64,000 nucleotides of DNA from Stenotrophomonas sp. ZAC14D1_NAIMI4_1. Its GTDB lineage: Bacteria; Pseudomonadota; Gammaproteobacteria; Xanthomonadales; Xanthomonadaceae. The stretch's first letter is position 1. Each line of letters opens with the position of its first letter. Below, piece by piece: positions 25,415 to 35,542 of this stretch. Both the position numbers and the translations under genes were made by a program. The stretch lies in the NCBI RefSeq assembly GCF_003086775.1, contig NZ_CP026001.1, forward strand, positions 2,630,407-2,694,406, written 5' to 3'. The notes beneath the pieces are model-generated. The model worked only from the letters and a program-made list of their open reading frames with translations. It searched no databases and was not told where the DNA came from.

Positions 25415-25473
25415 GTTGCCGGCCAGCGGCCGGCACTACCAGATCGCGATTGCCGGCCAGCGGCCGGCTCTAC
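25415..25473 (-). repeat. Two tandem SMAG monomers upstream of the RAYT gene
   Basis: Two copies of TTGCCGGCCAGCGGCCGGC, the first followed by ACTAC and the second by TCTAC, both GTAG-headed on the minus strand. The end of the second copy is seven bases from the entA stop codon. Confidence 0.88.
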
Positions 25474-25479
25474 AGGCGC

Positions 25480-26238
25480 TCAACCGCGCAGGGTGGCGCC
25501 GCCATCCACGTACAGGTCACTCATCGCCACGTGACCGGCCTGTTCGGACAGCAGGAACATCACCGAATGGGCGATGTCCTCCGGCGTGGCCAGCTTGCGC
25601 AGCGGGATGCCGGCCTTGTAGGTATCCAGGTTGCCTGCAATCACCCGCTCGGCGCCGTGCGCGTCTTCCCACATGCCGGTCTGCATCGGCGTCAGCGTCG
25701 ATCCGGGCGCGACGATGTTGCAGCGGATGCCCAGTGGTGCCAGCTCCAGCCCCAGGCAGCGGCTGAACATGGTGGCAGCGGCCTTCGACGCCGCATAGGC
25801 GGCCATGCCGTGGCGGGGCACGCCGGCCGCATTGGAACTGACCGTGACGATCGCGCCCTGGCGCCGTGGTGACATCACCCGCGCCAGCGCGCGGCCGACA
25901 TGGAATACGCCATCGGCGTTGACCGCGAACACGCGCCGCCAGTCCTCATCGCCGGTCGTAGCCACTTCGCCCACATGCAACACGCCGGCCACGCTGGCGG
26001 CCAGCGCGATTGGGCCCACGCCCGCCTCCACCTGCTCCACCAGCGCATCCACCGCCGCGCTGTCGGTCACGTCCAGCGCGAATGCCCGTACCCGCGCATC
26101 CTGCACGGCTGGACGCTGGTAGTCCGTCGCCACCACCGTGCACCCTGCATCGGCCAGCAGCCGTACCAGGGCCGCGCCGATGCCACCGGCCGCGCCGGTC
26201 ACCAGCGCCACGCGTCCTTCAAAACCGCTCAGCTGCAT
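25480..26238 (-). CDS. entA: 2,3-dihydro-2,3-dihydroxybenzoate dehydrogenase EntA
   Basis: 252-residue short-chain dehydrogenase making 2,3-dihydroxybenzoate with NAD. Cofactor motif TGAAGGIGAALVRLLA, then NAxVF-type core (SVAGVLHVGEV), catalytic Ser in TVSSNAAGVPR, and YAASKAAATMF with the Tyr/Lys pair. Position as last gene of the ent operon and the EntA-like length (about 248) distinguish it from generic SDRs. It begins inside entF with a 10-base overlap. Acts in the cytoplasm in the catechol branch from isochorismate. Confidence 0.93.
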   Translation of the reverse strand: MQLSGFEGRVALVTGAAGGIGAALVRLLADAGCTVVATDYQRPAVQDARVRAFALDVTDSAAVDALVEQVEAGVGPIALAASVAGVLHVGEVATTGDEDWRRVFAVNADGVFHVGRALARVMSPRRQGAIVTVSSNAAGVPRHGMAAYAASKAAATMFSRCLGLELAPLGIRCNIVAPGSTLTPMQTGMWEDAHGAERVIAGNLDTYKAGIPLRKLATPEDIAHSVMFLLSEQAGHVAMSDLYVDGGATLRG

Positions 26239-29200
26239 GTTGCGATCTCCTGTTGTTCATCCCACTGCCGCAACCGCGTCGACAACCAGGGCGCCAGCTG
26301 CGCCACCGCATCGCGGCCAGTCAGTTCGGCGTGCAGGAACGGCAGCTCCAGTGCCTGCACCCTGCGTGCATGGGCCATCCACAACGCCGACTGCAGCTGC
26401 GGCCGCGCCTGGTGGTCGCGCCCCGCGCGCACATGCACCAGCGTGCCATCAAAGGGCCGATGCTGATGTTCGCGGATCAGGCGATTGGTGCCGGTCACCG
26501 CACGCACCACGCCATCGAGTACCACATCCGGCAGGCTGCCCAGCGCGCTGCCACCACGGCGCAGGAAGGCGAGGATGCGCTCGCGGCTGTCCAGTTCCGG
26601 ATGTGCGTCGGGGTCATGGCCGGCGATGGCCAGCAACGCACGCAGCGCGGCGATGGCATCGGGCTCCGGTTCAGCCCGCCAGCATTCACTGGGATACGCA
26701 TCGAGCAGCACCAGCTCACCCACTTCGCGGCCGATCTCGTGCAGGCGCACCGCCATGGCCTGGGCGAGGATGCCACCCACCGACCAGCCCAGCAGGTGTA
26801 CCGGCCCCTGCGGCTGCAGGGTGGCGATGCGCTGCACGTAGTCGTTTGCCATCACTTCGATGCTCGACGGCATGGCCTGCCGTGGGTCCAATGCCGGCGA
26901 CTGCAGGCCATGGACCGTACGCGCCGGCTGCAGCGCTCGCGCCAGCGTCCGGTAGTTCCAGGCGATGCCGCCGGCGGGATGCACCACGAACAGCGGCGGG
27001 GCGGCGCTTTCCGCCGTCGCCAGTGCGATCACCGGCCCCAGCCCGTGGTCGGCCGACGCTGGTGGCTCGGCGATACGCGTGGCCAATGCGGCCACCGTCG
27101 GCTGCGCGAACAGCGCGCCCAGGCCCAGGTCGCAGCGCCAGCGCTGTTCAATGGCCAGCAGCAGATGCACCGCCGAGAGCGAATCGCCACCCAGGCTGAA
27201 GAAGTCCGCGTCCACGGCAATGGGCGTCGTGCGACCGAGCGCCTGTGCGAACAGCGCTGCCAGCTCATGCTCCAGCGGCGTGCGCGGCGCCAGTCCGCCG
27301 GCGTGCTCTTCCGGCGGCTTCGGCAATGCGCCGCGGTCCAGCTTACCGTTCGCCGTCACCGGCCAATGATCCACGCCGACGAATGCAGAGGGCAGCATGT
27401 AGTCCGGCACGCGCGTGGCCAGATGGCTGCGCAGCACCGCTGCATCGGCAAATGAAGACGGCACGTAGGCGACCAGCCGCGCCTCGCCCGGCGCATCCTG
27501 CCGCAGCAGCACTTCCACCCGGTCCATGCCAGGCAGTTCGCGCAGCGCAGCCTCGATCTCGCCCAGCTCGATGCGCAGGCCGCGCAGCTTCACCTGGTGG
27601 TCGCTGCGGCCCAGGTACTCCACCGCGCCATCGCCGCGCCAGCGCGCGACGTCACCGGTGCGATAGATGCGCTGCCCGGGCAGGAACGGATCGGCCAGAA
27701 AGCGCTCGTTGGTCAGGTCGTCGCGGCCCAGATAGCCGCGCGCCAGCTGCACGCCGCCCAGGTACAGATCACCGGCCACGCCGACCGGCAGCGGCTGCAT
27801 GCGTGCATCCAGCACGTACAGGCGCGTGTTCCATACCGGGAAGCCGATCGGCACCGGCCGCGAGCGATCGCCGGCACTGGCCGGCCACCAGCTCACATCC
27901 ACCGCCGCCTCGGTCGGCCCGTACAGATTGTGCAGTTCCGCATGCACCCGGCCGTGGAAACGGTCGCGCAGCGTGGCGTCCAAGGCCTCGCCGCTGGTGA
28001 ACACGCGGCGCAGGCGCAGGCCCTCCGAAGCCGGTGCCGCGAGGAAGGCATCCAGCATCGACGGCACGAAGTGCGCGGTGGTGATGTCATGGCTGCGGAT
28101 CAGCCGCGCCAGCTCGCTCGGGTCGCGGTGCGCATCCGGCCCAGCCAGCACCAGGGTGGCGCCGCACAGCAGCGGCAGGAAGAACTCCCACACCGACACG
28201 TCGAAGGTGGCCGGGGTTTTCTGCAGCACGCGATCATCCGCGGCGAACCCGTAGTGCTCGCGCATCCACAGCAGGCGGTTGACGATGGCCTGGTGTTCGA
28301 TCACCACGCCCTTGGGTTCACCGGTCGAGCCAGAGGTGTAGATGACATAGGCCGCATCGCCCGGCGCCGGATCGGCCCACGGCGCGGCGAAGCTCAGTGC
28401 GGTCCACTGCGAAGGCGGCAGCAGCGTGACATCGCCCAGCCGCGCCTGCACGTCGGCCTCGGCCAGCACGCAGGCCGGCCGCGCCGATGCGAGGATGCGC
28501 GCCAGCCGTTCATCCGGGTGGGCAAGGTCCAGCGGCAGGTAGGCGGCACCGGCGCGGAGTACGCCCAGCAACGCGACGACCAGCTCAAGCGAGCGCGGCA
28601 GCGCTACCGCGACAATGTCACCAGGGCGTATGCCCATCGCATGCAGCTGCGCGGCCAATCCGAAGCTGCGTGCTTCCAGCGTGGCGTGGTCCATCGTGGT
28701 ATCGCCGAACACCAGGGCCGTCGCCTGCGGATCGCGATCCATGCCCTGCTGCAGCAGCTGCACCAGGGTGGTCGCCGGCAACGCGTGGTCGGTGGCATTG
28801 AAGCCGTGTACGGTGCGCTGTGCCTCGTCCGGCGTCGCCAGCGGCACCTGGCAGATGTCGTCCGCCTGCAGTGCCGCTGACACGAAATGCTGCAGCCGCG
28901 CGGCGTGCGCCTGCACGTCATCCAGGCTGTAGAGCGCCGGATTGGCTTCGATCTCCAGATCCAGCAGCGCCTGTCCGTCGCCACGGAAGCCCAGGGTCAG
29001 GTCATCGACCGGGCCGGTGCACAGCACCTCCAGCGTGGCCTCAACGCCGGGCAACGCCAGCGGCTTGTAGAACGGCTGCACGTTCACCAGCGGGCCGTGC
29101 AGGCGCTGCTGCACGCCCACCAGGCCGAGATCACGGCGCATCTGCTCGCCCCGGTAGCGACCCTGCCTGCGCCCTTGGCTCAGCTGCCGGCCGATACGGC

Positions 29201-30116
29201 GCGAGAAATCCTCGACGCTGCCCTCGCCCGCCGCCACCCGCAGCGGCAGTACGTTCATCACCATGGCCGGCACCCGCGCCGAGGCATTGCCCAGCCGTCC
29301 CATGTAGGGCACGCCCAGCACGACCTCCTCGGCGGCACTCATCCGCCGCAGGTACTCGGCCGACAACGCGGCCAGCACGTCCGGCCACGGTTGCAGCCAG
29401 CGCACCGACGTCTGCAGCAGCAGGTCGCGGAACGCGGCATCGAGTGGCTGCACCCAGCGCAGCGCATCGCTGCCCGCGGCCGCCGTACCGGCCAGGCCCG
29501 CAGCGGCCGGTGCGCCCCGCAACTGCTCGCGCCACCACTGGCCCGCCTGCTCGCGACGTGCATCACTGCGGTAGGCGGCATCATCGGCCAGTACGCCCGC
29601 CAGCGGCGGCAACGGTTCACCGCCGCGGCCTGCGTGCAGCGCACACACGCGATCACTGAACAACGCCATGCCATAGCCATCGGCAGCCAGGTGGTGCACG
29701 CGCAGGTACCAGACCCAACGCTGTCCGCCCAGATCAAACAGCACCTGCTGGCTGATGCGGTCGCGGGTGGGGTCCACAGGCGCCAGCCGGTCGGCCTGCA
29801 TCGCCGCCCGCGCCGAAGCGGCGGGATCGGCGTCCGCGGACAGATCGTGCAGTGCCAGCAGCGGCACGTGGGCCGCGTCATGCCACTGCAGGGGCTGTCC
29901 ATCCTCGCCCTCGGCAAAGCGCAGCGCCAGGGCCTGCGCCTCGGCGGCGGCCTGGTTGGCGGCGGCCACGAAGGCGGCCACGTCCAGCGCGCCCTCGATC
30001 CATACAGCATGGGCCGTATTGAACGCGGGATTGTCCGGCGCAAGGCGCTGGGCGAACCACAGGCCCGACTGCGCCTCGGTCAGCGCCACCGGCGTGGCCA
30101 GCCCCGCAGCGGTCAT
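26229..30116 (-). CDS. entF: Enterobactin-type non-ribosomal peptide synthetase EntF
   Basis: 1295-residue C-A-T-TE synthetase. Condensation domain about 5-440 (active motif HHLAADGYGMALF); adenylation domain about 450-960 (VIYTSGSTGEPKGVV; FDVSVWEFFLPL and TTAHFVPSML fit the DVWH serine code); carrier domain near 975-1050 with phosphopantetheine Ser in FFSLGGDSLSAVHL; thioesterase about 1065-1290 with GWSVGG, an Asp in VLLDAYP and a His in FLHAELTG. It activates serine, joins it to dihydroxybenzoate and releases or cyclises the product. ATG at 30116 overlaps the entB' stop (ATGA); a longer frame to 30158 is unlikely. E. coli EntF is of nearly equal size (1293). Confidence 0.95.
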   Translation of the reverse strand: MTAAGLATPVALTEAQSGLWFAQRLAPDNPAFNTAHAVWIEGALDVAAFVAAANQAAAEAQALALRFAEGEDGQPLQWHDAAHVPLLALHDLSADADPAASARAAMQADRLAPVDPTRDRISQQVLFDLGGQRWVWYLRVHHLAADGYGMALFSDRVCALHAGRGGEPLPPLAGVLADDAAYRSDARREQAGQWWREQLRGAPAAAGLAGTAAAGSDALRWVQPLDAAFRDLLLQTSVRWLQPWPDVLAALSAEYLRRMSAAEEVVLGVPYMGRLGNASARVPAMVMNVLPLRVAAGEGSVEDFSRRIGRQLSQGRRQGRYRGEQMRRDLGLVGVQQRLHGPLVNVQPFYKPLALPGVEATLEVLCTGPVDDLTLGFRGDGQALLDLEIEANPALYSLDDVQAHAARLQHFVSAALQADDICQVPLATPDEAQRTVHGFNATDHALPATTLVQLLQQGMDRDPQATALVFGDTTMDHATLEARSFGLAAQLHAMGIRPGDIVAVALPRSLELVVALLGVLRAGAAYLPLDLAHPDERLARILASARPACVLAEADVQARLGDVTLLPPSQWTALSFAAPWADPAPGDAAYVIYTSGSTGEPKGVVIEHQAIVNRLLWMREHYGFAADDRVLQKTPATFDVSVWEFFLPLLCGATLVLAGPDAHRDPSELARLIRSHDITTAHFVPSMLDAFLAAPASEGLRLRRVFTSGEALDATLRDRFHGRVHAELHNLYGPTEAAVDVSWWPASAGDRSRPVPIGFPVWNTRLYVLDARMQPLPVGVAGDLYLGGVQLARGYLGRDDLTNERFLADPFLPGQRIYRTGDVARWRGDGAVEYLGRSDHQVKLRGLRIELGEIEAALRELPGMDRVEVLLRQDAPGEARLVAYVPSSFADAAVLRSHLATRVPDYMLPSAFVGVDHWPVTANGKLDRGALPKPPEEHAGGLAPRTPLEHELAALFAQALGRTTPIAVDADFFSLGGDSLSAVHLLLAIEQRWRCDLGLGALFAQPTVAALATRIAEPPASADHGLGPVIALATAESAAPPLFVVHPAGGIAWNYRTLARALQPARTVHGLQSPALDPRQAMPSSIEVMANDYVQRIATLQPQGPVHLLGWSVGGILAQAMAVRLHEIGREVGELVLLDAYPSECWRAEPEPDAIAALRALLAIAGHDPDAHPELDSRERILAFLRRGGSALGSLPDVVLDGVVRAVTGTNRLIREHQHRPFDGTLVHVRAGRDHQARPQLQSALWMAHARRVQALELPFLHAELTGRDAVAQLAPWLSTRLRQWDEQQEIATCS

Positions 30117-30370
30117 GCCCGCTGCGCCGCCTGCAGCGTCTGCACCACCGCCCACCACTGGCGCAGCGTGCTGTGCTCGGCCAACTGCGAGAATTCCAGC
30201 GGCAGGCCGGTGTTGCTCCAGGCCAGGACGAGGCCGAGCATGCGCATCGAATCCAGGTCCAGGTCGATCAGGTTGTCGTCGTCGCCGATGTCGGCCGGCG
30301 CACAGTCGAGCACGCGGGCCACGTCGGCCCGCATGCGTTCAAGGTCCAGCACGTCGTTCGTCGTAGTCAT
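30113..30370 (-). CDS. entB': Stand-alone aryl carrier protein (EntB')
   Basis: 85 residues: a free-standing aryl carrier domain. The phosphopantetheine site is in DNLIDLDLDSMRMLG (Ser in LDLDSMRM). In E. coli this domain is the C-terminal third of EntB; here it is a separate gene, as I recall for the S. maltophilia entCEBB'FA locus. Its ATG shares one base with the entB stop (TGATG), and its stop overlaps the entF start, so stoichiometry is kept by coupling. It would carry dihydroxybenzoyl loaded by EntE to EntF. Confidence 0.9.
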   Translation of the reverse strand: MTTTNDVLDLERMRADVARVLDCAPADIGDDDNLIDLDLDSMRMLGLVLAWSNTGLPLEFSQLAEHSTLRQWWAVVQTLQAAQRA

Positions 30371-31002
30371 CACAGCACCTCCAGCAGCTGATCGGTGGTC
30401 ATCGGCACGCCACTGGTGCGTGCGATCCAGTGCAGGGCCTGGTCATGGTCCGCGCGCGAGAAGTCGGCCACCGCATCAGCGGCGATGAAGGCTTCGATGT
30501 CGCGCTGGAAGGCTTCGGCCACCGTGGCCGTGCAGCCGATATGCGCATACACACCGGTGACCAGCAGCTGGCCGCGGCCACGCACGCGCATCAGGGTTTC
30601 CAGGTTGCTGCGCTGGAAGGCGCTGTAACGATGCTTGACCAGCACGTGTTCGCCAGCCTGCGGGGCCAGCGCATCGATGATCGGCTCATGCTCGTCGCTG
30701 CGGCGCATGCCCGGGCCCCACAGGTCCGCCTGCAGGCCGCGGTCGCGCCGGTCCTGGTCGCCATGCTGGGCGGTGTAGAACACCGGGATGCCATGTGCGC
30801 GGCAGTGCGCCAGCAGGCGCGCGATGTTAGCCACCGCTGGCTGCAGCGGCGCGGCGTCGGCGTCGAACGCGGCGAGGAAGTAGCGTTGCATGTCATGCAC
30901 CAGCAGCGCGATGCGATCACGCTGCGGGCGCCACGGGCCGCGCGGTGCCGGCAGTTCGGCGGCGGTCGGCAAGGCGTACGGGGTAATGCGGGGCAGCGCC
31001 AT
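30370..31002 (-). CDS. entB: Isochorismatase EntB (without carrier domain)
   Basis: 210 residues; hydrolyses isochorismate to 2,3-dihydro-2,3-dihydroxybenzoate and pyruvate. Motifs: ALLVHDMQRYFL (catalytic Asp), GVYAHIGCTATV, and HRYSAFQRSNLETLM. The protein stops at about residue 210, precisely where the E. coli EntB carrier domain begins, so it is the amidase-fold half alone. TGATG overlap with entE on its upstream side. Part of the cytoplasmic catechol branch with EntC and EntA. Confidence 0.93.
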   Translation of the reverse strand: MALPRITPYALPTAAELPAPRGPWRPQRDRIALLVHDMQRYFLAAFDADAAPLQPAVANIARLLAHCRAHGIPVFYTAQHGDQDRRDRGLQADLWGPGMRRSDEHEPIIDALAPQAGEHVLVKHRYSAFQRSNLETLMRVRGRGQLLVTGVYAHIGCTATVAEAFQRDIEAFIAADAVADFSRADHDQALHWIARTSGVPMTTDQLLEVL

Positions 31003-32651
31003 CAGCGCGTTCCTCCTGTCTGTTGCAGATGACGCGCGCGCAGCTGCGCACGCAGTTCACGGCGGCTGATCTTGCCGACCGCCGTGGTATCGAAACTGTC
31101 CACGAACACCACCTGGTCGGGCACCTTGAATGCCGCCAGACCGCGGCCACGCATCCACGCCTTCAGCGCGGGGCCCTTGATCGGTTCGCCCTGCTGGATG
31201 ACGAAGGCGCAGCTGCGCTCGCCCAGGTAGTCATCGGGAATGGACACCACCGCCGCGTCGAACACCGCGGGATGGGCCAGCAGGTGGTCCTCGATCTCCT
31301 CGGCGGAGATCTTCTCGCCGGCACGGTTGATGTGGTCACCCGCCCGGCCCTGCACCACCAGGTAACCGCCCGGCAGCTGCTGCACGCGGTCGCCGGTGCG
31401 ATAGAAGCCATCGTCGGTGAAGGCCCGTGCGTTGGCCACTTCATCGTTGTGATACGCGCCGATGGTGTACGGGCCACGGGTCAGCAGATGCCCCACCTCG
31501 CCCTCGGCCACGGGCTGGTCGTGATCATCGACCACGCGCACCTCGTCATCCGGGCTGATCGGCCGGCCCTGGCAGGCCACGATCAGTTCTTCAGGGTCAT
31601 CCAGCCGCGTGTAGTTCACCAGGCCCTCGGCCATGCCGAACACCTGCTGCAGGGTGCAGCCCAGGCCATCGATCACCCTTCGCGCCGCCTCCGGCACCAG
31701 CTTGGCACCGCCCACCTGCAGCACCTGCAGGCTGGACAGATCGTGCGCGCTGGTGGCCGCCGCCTGCGCCCACAGCAGCGCCAGCGGCGGCACCAGGCCA
31801 CAGCAGGTCACGCGTTCGCGGGCGATCAGCGGAAACGCCGCATCCGGGCCCGGGCCGGGGCTGAGCACCACGCGGGCGCCGGCGTACAGCGCGCCGAAGA
31901 ACCCCGGCGAACTCATCGGGAAATTGTGCGCCGCCGGCAGTGCCACCAGGTAGACGCTGTCGCGGTCGATGCCGCAGATCGCGTTGCTGGCGCGGAACGA
32001 ATAGATGTAGTCGTCGTGGGTGCGCGGGATCAGCTTGGACAGCCCGGTGCTGCCACCGGAAATCTGCAGGAACGCCACCGATTGCGGGTCCGGGTCGGAC
32101 GGCAGATGGCTGCGGTCACCCTGCAGCGCGTCCAGTGCGATGAACCCGTCCGCCTCGCCATCGATCACCACGCGCGCGACGGCGGGTACTTCCGCCTGCA
32201 GCGCGCGCGCCAGGCCACGATGGTCGAAGCCCTCGTGCACATCGGTGGTGATGTAGGCGCTGGCTTCGGCCTTGCGGGCGAAGTGGACCAGCTCGGTGAG
32301 GCGGTGGGCCGGCAGTACGTACACCGGCACCAGTCCGGCACGGAACAGCCCGCATACGGTGGTGATGAAACCGGCGGTGTTGCCCAGCTGCACCAGCACC
32401 CGGTCACCCGGCTGCAGGCCCTGCCCCAGCAGGCCGGCGCCGATACGCCCGGCTTCGTGCCACAGCTGTGCGTAGCTCAGGCGTACGTCACCGGCCACCA
32501 CCGCGATGTCATCGGCGTACTGCTCTGCGCGCTCGCGCAGGAAGGCCGGGAAGGTCTCGCCGCGCCAGTGGCCGGCAGCGCGATAGCGTGCAACGCGCGC
32601 TTCGGGCCAGGCCTGCTGCAGCGGCAGCCGAGGGGATTCAATGGGGTTCAT
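31002..32651 (-). CDS. entE: 2,3-dihydroxybenzoate-AMP ligase EntE
   Basis: 549-residue stand-alone adenylating enzyme that activates 2,3-dihydroxybenzoate with ATP and loads it on the aryl carrier. P-loop-like [18 protein letters not shown], substrate region [13 protein letters not shown], adenylate motif [16 protein letters not shown] (the Gly-Met-Ala-Glu-Gly set is typical of DhbE/EntE), and [15 protein letters not shown] with the hinge. Lys in GKISRRELR near the C-terminus. Overlaps entC by four bases (ATGA). Confidence 0.95.
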   Translation of the reverse strand: MNPIESPRLPLQQAWPEARVARYRAAGHWRGETFPAFLRERAEQYADDIAVVAGDVRLSYAQLWHEAGRIGAGLLGQGLQPGDRVLVQLGNTAGFITTVCGLFRAGLVPVYVLPAHRLTELVHFARKAEASAYITTDVHEGFDHRGLARALQAEVPAVARVVIDGEADGFIALDALQGDRSHLPSDPDPQSVAFLQISGGSTGLSKLIPRTHDDYIYSFRASNAICGIDRDSVYLVALPAAHNFPMSSPGFFGALYAGARVVLSPGPGPDAAFPLIARERVTCCGLVPPLALLWAQAAATSAHDLSSLQVLQVGGAKLVPEAARRVIDGLGCTLQQVFGMAEGLVNYTRLDDPEELIVACQGRPISPDDEVRVVDDHDQPVAEGEVGHLLTRGPYTIGAYHNDEVANARAFTDDGFYRTGDRVQQLPGGYLVVQGRAGDHINRAGEKISAEEIEDHLLAHPAVFDAAVVSIPDDYLGERSCAFVIQQGEPIKGPALKAWMRGRGLAAFKVPDQVVFVDSFDTTAVGKISRRELRAQLRARHLQQTGGTR

Positions 32652-33841
32652 GGCTGGGGCTCGATCAGGGCCGCCGGGTCGTGCACACCCAGGGCGTTCA
32701 ACAAGGCAGTGAATTTCGCGCCGGTCTCGGCTGCTTCAGCCTGCGGCTGCGAGTCGGCGACGACGCCGGCACCGGCGAACAGGCGCAGCTGCGTGCCCTG
32801 CAGGCGTGCGCAGCGGATGGCCACGTACCAGTCGCCGTCACCCTGCGCGTCCAGCCAGCCGACCGCGCCGGCATAGAAGCCGCGTGGCACCGGCTCCAGT
32901 TCGCGGATGCGCTGCAGCGCGGCCTGTCGCGGGGTTCCGCAGACCGCAGGCGTCGGGTGCAGTTCGGCCAGCAGCGTGGCGGCGGGCGTCGATGCATCCT
33001 TCAGCGTTGCATGGATGCGCGTGCCCAGGTGCCACATGCTGGCGGTAGCGTGCAGCACCGGCTGCGCCTGTGCCTCGACACGACGGCACCAGGGGGCCAG
33101 GCCGTCGACGATGGCCTCGACCACGTGGCGGTGTTCATCGTGGTCCTTGCGCGAAGCCAGCAACGCCTGGGCCACGCACTGGTCCTCGGCCGGATCGCTG
33201 CTGCGGCGGGCAGAGCCGGCCAGCGGATGCGACAGCACCTGAGCGCCGCGCTTGCGCAGCAGCAGTTCCGGTGTCGCGCCGACCAGCCACGCCGGCGCCT
33301 GCCCGGGTTCGACCGGCAGCGGCACGGCATAGGTTGCCACCGAGGGATCGGCACCCAGGCGCGCCAGCAGCGTGTCCGGCGCAAGTGGCTGCTCGGTGTG
33401 CGCCACCAGGCTGCGCGCCAGCACCACTTTGCGCAGCGTTGCCGACGGTGCGCGCATCGCCTCCACGGCCGTCGCCACGGCAGCGGCGTAGGCCTGCGCA
33501 GTCGGCTCGGCTGTCAATGCCCCGCGCAGGGCGGGCGCGTGCAGAGGCGCCACGTGCAGCCCCGGCAGTACGCGTTCGGGCTGGTACAGCGCATCGTCCG
33601 CACGCGGCTCGAACGGCACGGCGCCCAGCAACAGCCCCGGACCACCCCGCTGCTGGGCAAAGAAGGCCTGCACGCGTTCGGCCAGGCTGGCCAGCGCGCC
33701 GGTCGGCAGGCTCGCGCGGCAGCCGCGTGCGTGGATCTGCTGGTCGGCGTGCTGCAGCAGGAACAGCGCAGCTTCGTCAGTGTGATGGGCAGGCGTCGGC
33801 GCAGCGTCCGGCCACGCGCCCTGCATCAGGGAATCGTTCAT
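32648..33841 (-). CDS. entC: Isochorismate synthase EntC
   Basis: 397 residues; converts chorismate to isochorismate with Mg. Chorismate-binding signatures: [69 protein letters not shown] and [23 protein letters not shown] at 33841 overlaps the MFS gene stop as ATGA and is preferred over the upstream frame start at 33880. First committed step of the siderophore branch. S. maltophilia siderophore is EntC-dependent from the literature I recall. Confidence 0.95.
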   Translation of the reverse strand: MNDSLMQGAWPDAAPTPAHHTDEAALFLLQHADQQIHARGCRASLPTGALASLAERVQAFFAQQRGGPGLLLGAVPFEPRADDALYQPERVLPGLHVAPLHAPALRGALTAEPTAQAYAAAVATAVEAMRAPSATLRKVVLARSLVAHTEQPLAPDTLLARLGADPSVATYAVPLPVEPGQAPAWLVGATPELLLRKRGAQVLSHPLAGSARRSSDPAEDQCVAQALLASRKDHDEHRHVVEAIVDGLAPWCRRVEAQAQPVLHATASMWHLGTRIHATLKDASTPAATLLAELHPTPAVCGTPRQAALQRIRELEPVPRGFYAGAVGWLDAQGDGDWYVAIRCARLQGTQLRLFAGAGVVADSQPQAEAAETGAKFTALLNALGVHDPAALIEPQP

Positions 33842-35034
33842 GCGGTCTCCTTTGCGCGATGGGCCATGGCCAGGCCGCACAGCAGCAACAGCAGCACGCC
33901 CACCAGCAGATACGGCAGGCTGGCGCCTGCGCGGTACAACACCGTGCCCAGCATCGGGCCGGCCACCATGCCCAGCCCCTGCGCGGCGGCGACGGTGCCG
34001 GCGGCCGCGCCCTGTTCGTGTGGCTCTACCGCATCGGCGGCCAATGCCTGGAAGGACGGGAACACGAACCCCATGCCGACCGCCGCCACTGCGTAGGTGG
34101 CCGGCAGCTGCCAGGGCTGCTGCACCGCCGCCACCGCGGCAAAACCCAGCCCCGCAATCAGGGCGCCGATGATGATCCAGCGGCGCGGATGCACCTCCAG
34201 CTTCATTACCAGCACCTGCGCCAGGATCAGGCCCACGCCGACGGCGGTGAGTGCGATGCCGGCCATGCGCGCGCCCGCAGCGGCATCCAGCACGAAACGA
34301 TCAATGGCGAAGAACCCCACGGTGACCTGCGCGATGGTCACCGAGACCATTGCCAGGAAGGCCGCCAGCTGCGGCAGGCGCAGGCGTGCATCCAGCCGCG
34401 ACATCGGTGCGCGCGCACGCGCCTGTGCAGCGGCCACCGGCGGCGTGGCCGGCAACCGCCAGGCGATCAGCGCCAGCGACAACAGCGGCAGCAGCGCCGC
34501 CACGTACAGCGCGAGGGAAAGGTTGCGGTAGGCCAGCCAGCCCGCAGCAGCCGGGCCCAGCACCATGCCCAGCGCATTGGCGCTGCCCAGCCGCGCCATG
34601 AACTGCGCTCGCTGGCCGGTGGGGGCCTGGTCGGCAATCAACGCCGCCGCCGTGGGCGGGACAGCTGCATAGAACAGGCCGATCAACCCACGTGCGCCGA
34701 CCAGCACGAGTACCGAGACCAGCACGGGCGGAACCACCTGCAGGGCGACGTCAATGAACACCGCCAGGCCGATGTAGATCACCGTGTAGGCAGCCATGGC
34801 CAGCAGCAGCACGCGCTTGCGGCCGATGCGGTCACTCAGCCGTCCCCAGGGACGGGCGGCCAGCATCCACAGCACGCCAGCGGCGGTGACCGACAGGCCG
34901 GCGTGCCATTCGGACAGGCCGAGCAGGCGCACCACCGGCCCGATCACCGCCACGAACGACATCATCGCCATGGTGCCGATCAGGGCGGCAAGGACCAGGG
35001 CCGGCAGACCGGCGACGACGGGACGTGCATGCAT
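33838..35034 (-). CDS. entS: MFS siderophore exporter (EntS-like)
   Basis: 398-residue major facilitator with twelve predicted helices. ARPWGRLSDRIGRKRVLL is the A-motif loop between helices 2 and 3, and GSANALGMVLGPAAAGWLAY lies in the 5-6 region. As the first gene of the ent operon it most likely exports the finished catecholate siderophore across the inner membrane, by analogy with EntS. Its specificity has not been inferred from sequence. A Fur-box-like sequence lies about 60 bases upstream. Confidence 0.82.
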   Translation of the reverse strand: MHARPVVAGLPALVLAALIGTMAMMSFVAVIGPVVRLLGLSEWHAGLSVTAAGVLWMLAARPWGRLSDRIGRKRVLLLAMAAYTVIYIGLAVFIDVALQVVPPVLVSVLVLVGARGLIGLFYAAVPPTAAALIADQAPTGQRAQFMARLGSANALGMVLGPAAAGWLAYRNLSLALYVAALLPLLSLALIAWRLPATPPVAAAQARARAPMSRLDARLRLPQLAAFLAMVSVTIAQVTVGFFAIDRFVLDAAAGARMAGIALTAVGVGLILAQVLVMKLEVHPRRWIIIGALIAGLGFAAVAAVQQPWQLPATYAVAAVGMGFVFPSFQALAADAVEPHEQGAAAGTVAAAQGLGMVAGPMLGTVLYRAGASLPYLLVGVLLLLLCGLAMAHRAKETA

Positions 35035-35088
35035 GGAACACCAGCCGTTTCTAAAGAAGGCGCCGCCCCGGCAGGGGTGATGGCATCC

Positions 35089-35125
35089 TCAAATGATAAC
35101 GGCTCGTATTTGCATTTGATACCCA
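35089..35125. promoter_or_regulatory. Putative Fur-box region of the siderophore operon
   Basis: A short AT-rich island with AAATGATAAC and, further on, CATTTGATACCCATT. The half-site AATGATAA is a good Fur half-site; the second half is weak. Iron repression of the ent operon is expected from known catecholate systems. Confidence 0.4.
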
Positions 35126-35155
35126 TTCGCTTGAACGCATAGGTAACGCAGCGTC

Positions 35156-35467
35156 TCAGCGCAGGCTGCGCAGTTCCAGCAGGCCGCGGCGGCGGAACCA
35201 CCATTCCAGCGGCAGGGTGACCAGCGGCGGAATGGCCGCCAGCAGCGCCAGCGCACTGGCCCACCACGGCCAGCGCAGGCGGACGGCGGCAAACAGCGTC
35301 ACCGCCACGTAGACCAGGAAGGCCGCGCCATGCAGCGGACCGAACACTTTGACCAGGGCGACGTTCTCATAGGGCCCGTACTTGAGCCACATGCCGGCCA
35401 GCAGCCCGGCCCAGGTGAGCGCTTCGATGAAGGCGACCACGGCGAAGACACGCCCGGTCGGATGCAT
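35156..35467 (-). CDS. DUF3817 family membrane protein
   Basis: 103 residues, three to four membrane helices. FAVVAFIEALTWAGLLAGMW and VFGPLHGAAFLVYVAVTLF, with conserved KYG and GPLHG motifs, are characteristic of DUF3817. No function is known; members are small integral membrane proteins. ATG at 35467 is preferred to the longer frame beginning at 35509. It ends 122 bases before the start of the ent operon and is transcribed toward it. Confidence 0.83.
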   Translation of the reverse strand: MHPTGRVFAVVAFIEALTWAGLLAGMWLKYGPYENVALVKVFGPLHGAAFLVYVAVTLFAAVRLRWPWWASALALLAAIPPLVTLPLEWWFRRRGLLELRSLR

Positions 35468-35542
35468 GGGATTACGTCGGGTCACGCGCAGCTCCGGCAG
35501 CAGGATCAAACGCGAATGATACGCAGATGCACGCGTTTACCG

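Noticed and set aside
24755-25473. CRISPR array
   Set aside because: The repeats are inverted and variably spaced GTAG palindromes with a RAYT gene, without uniform direct repeats, spacers or cas genes.
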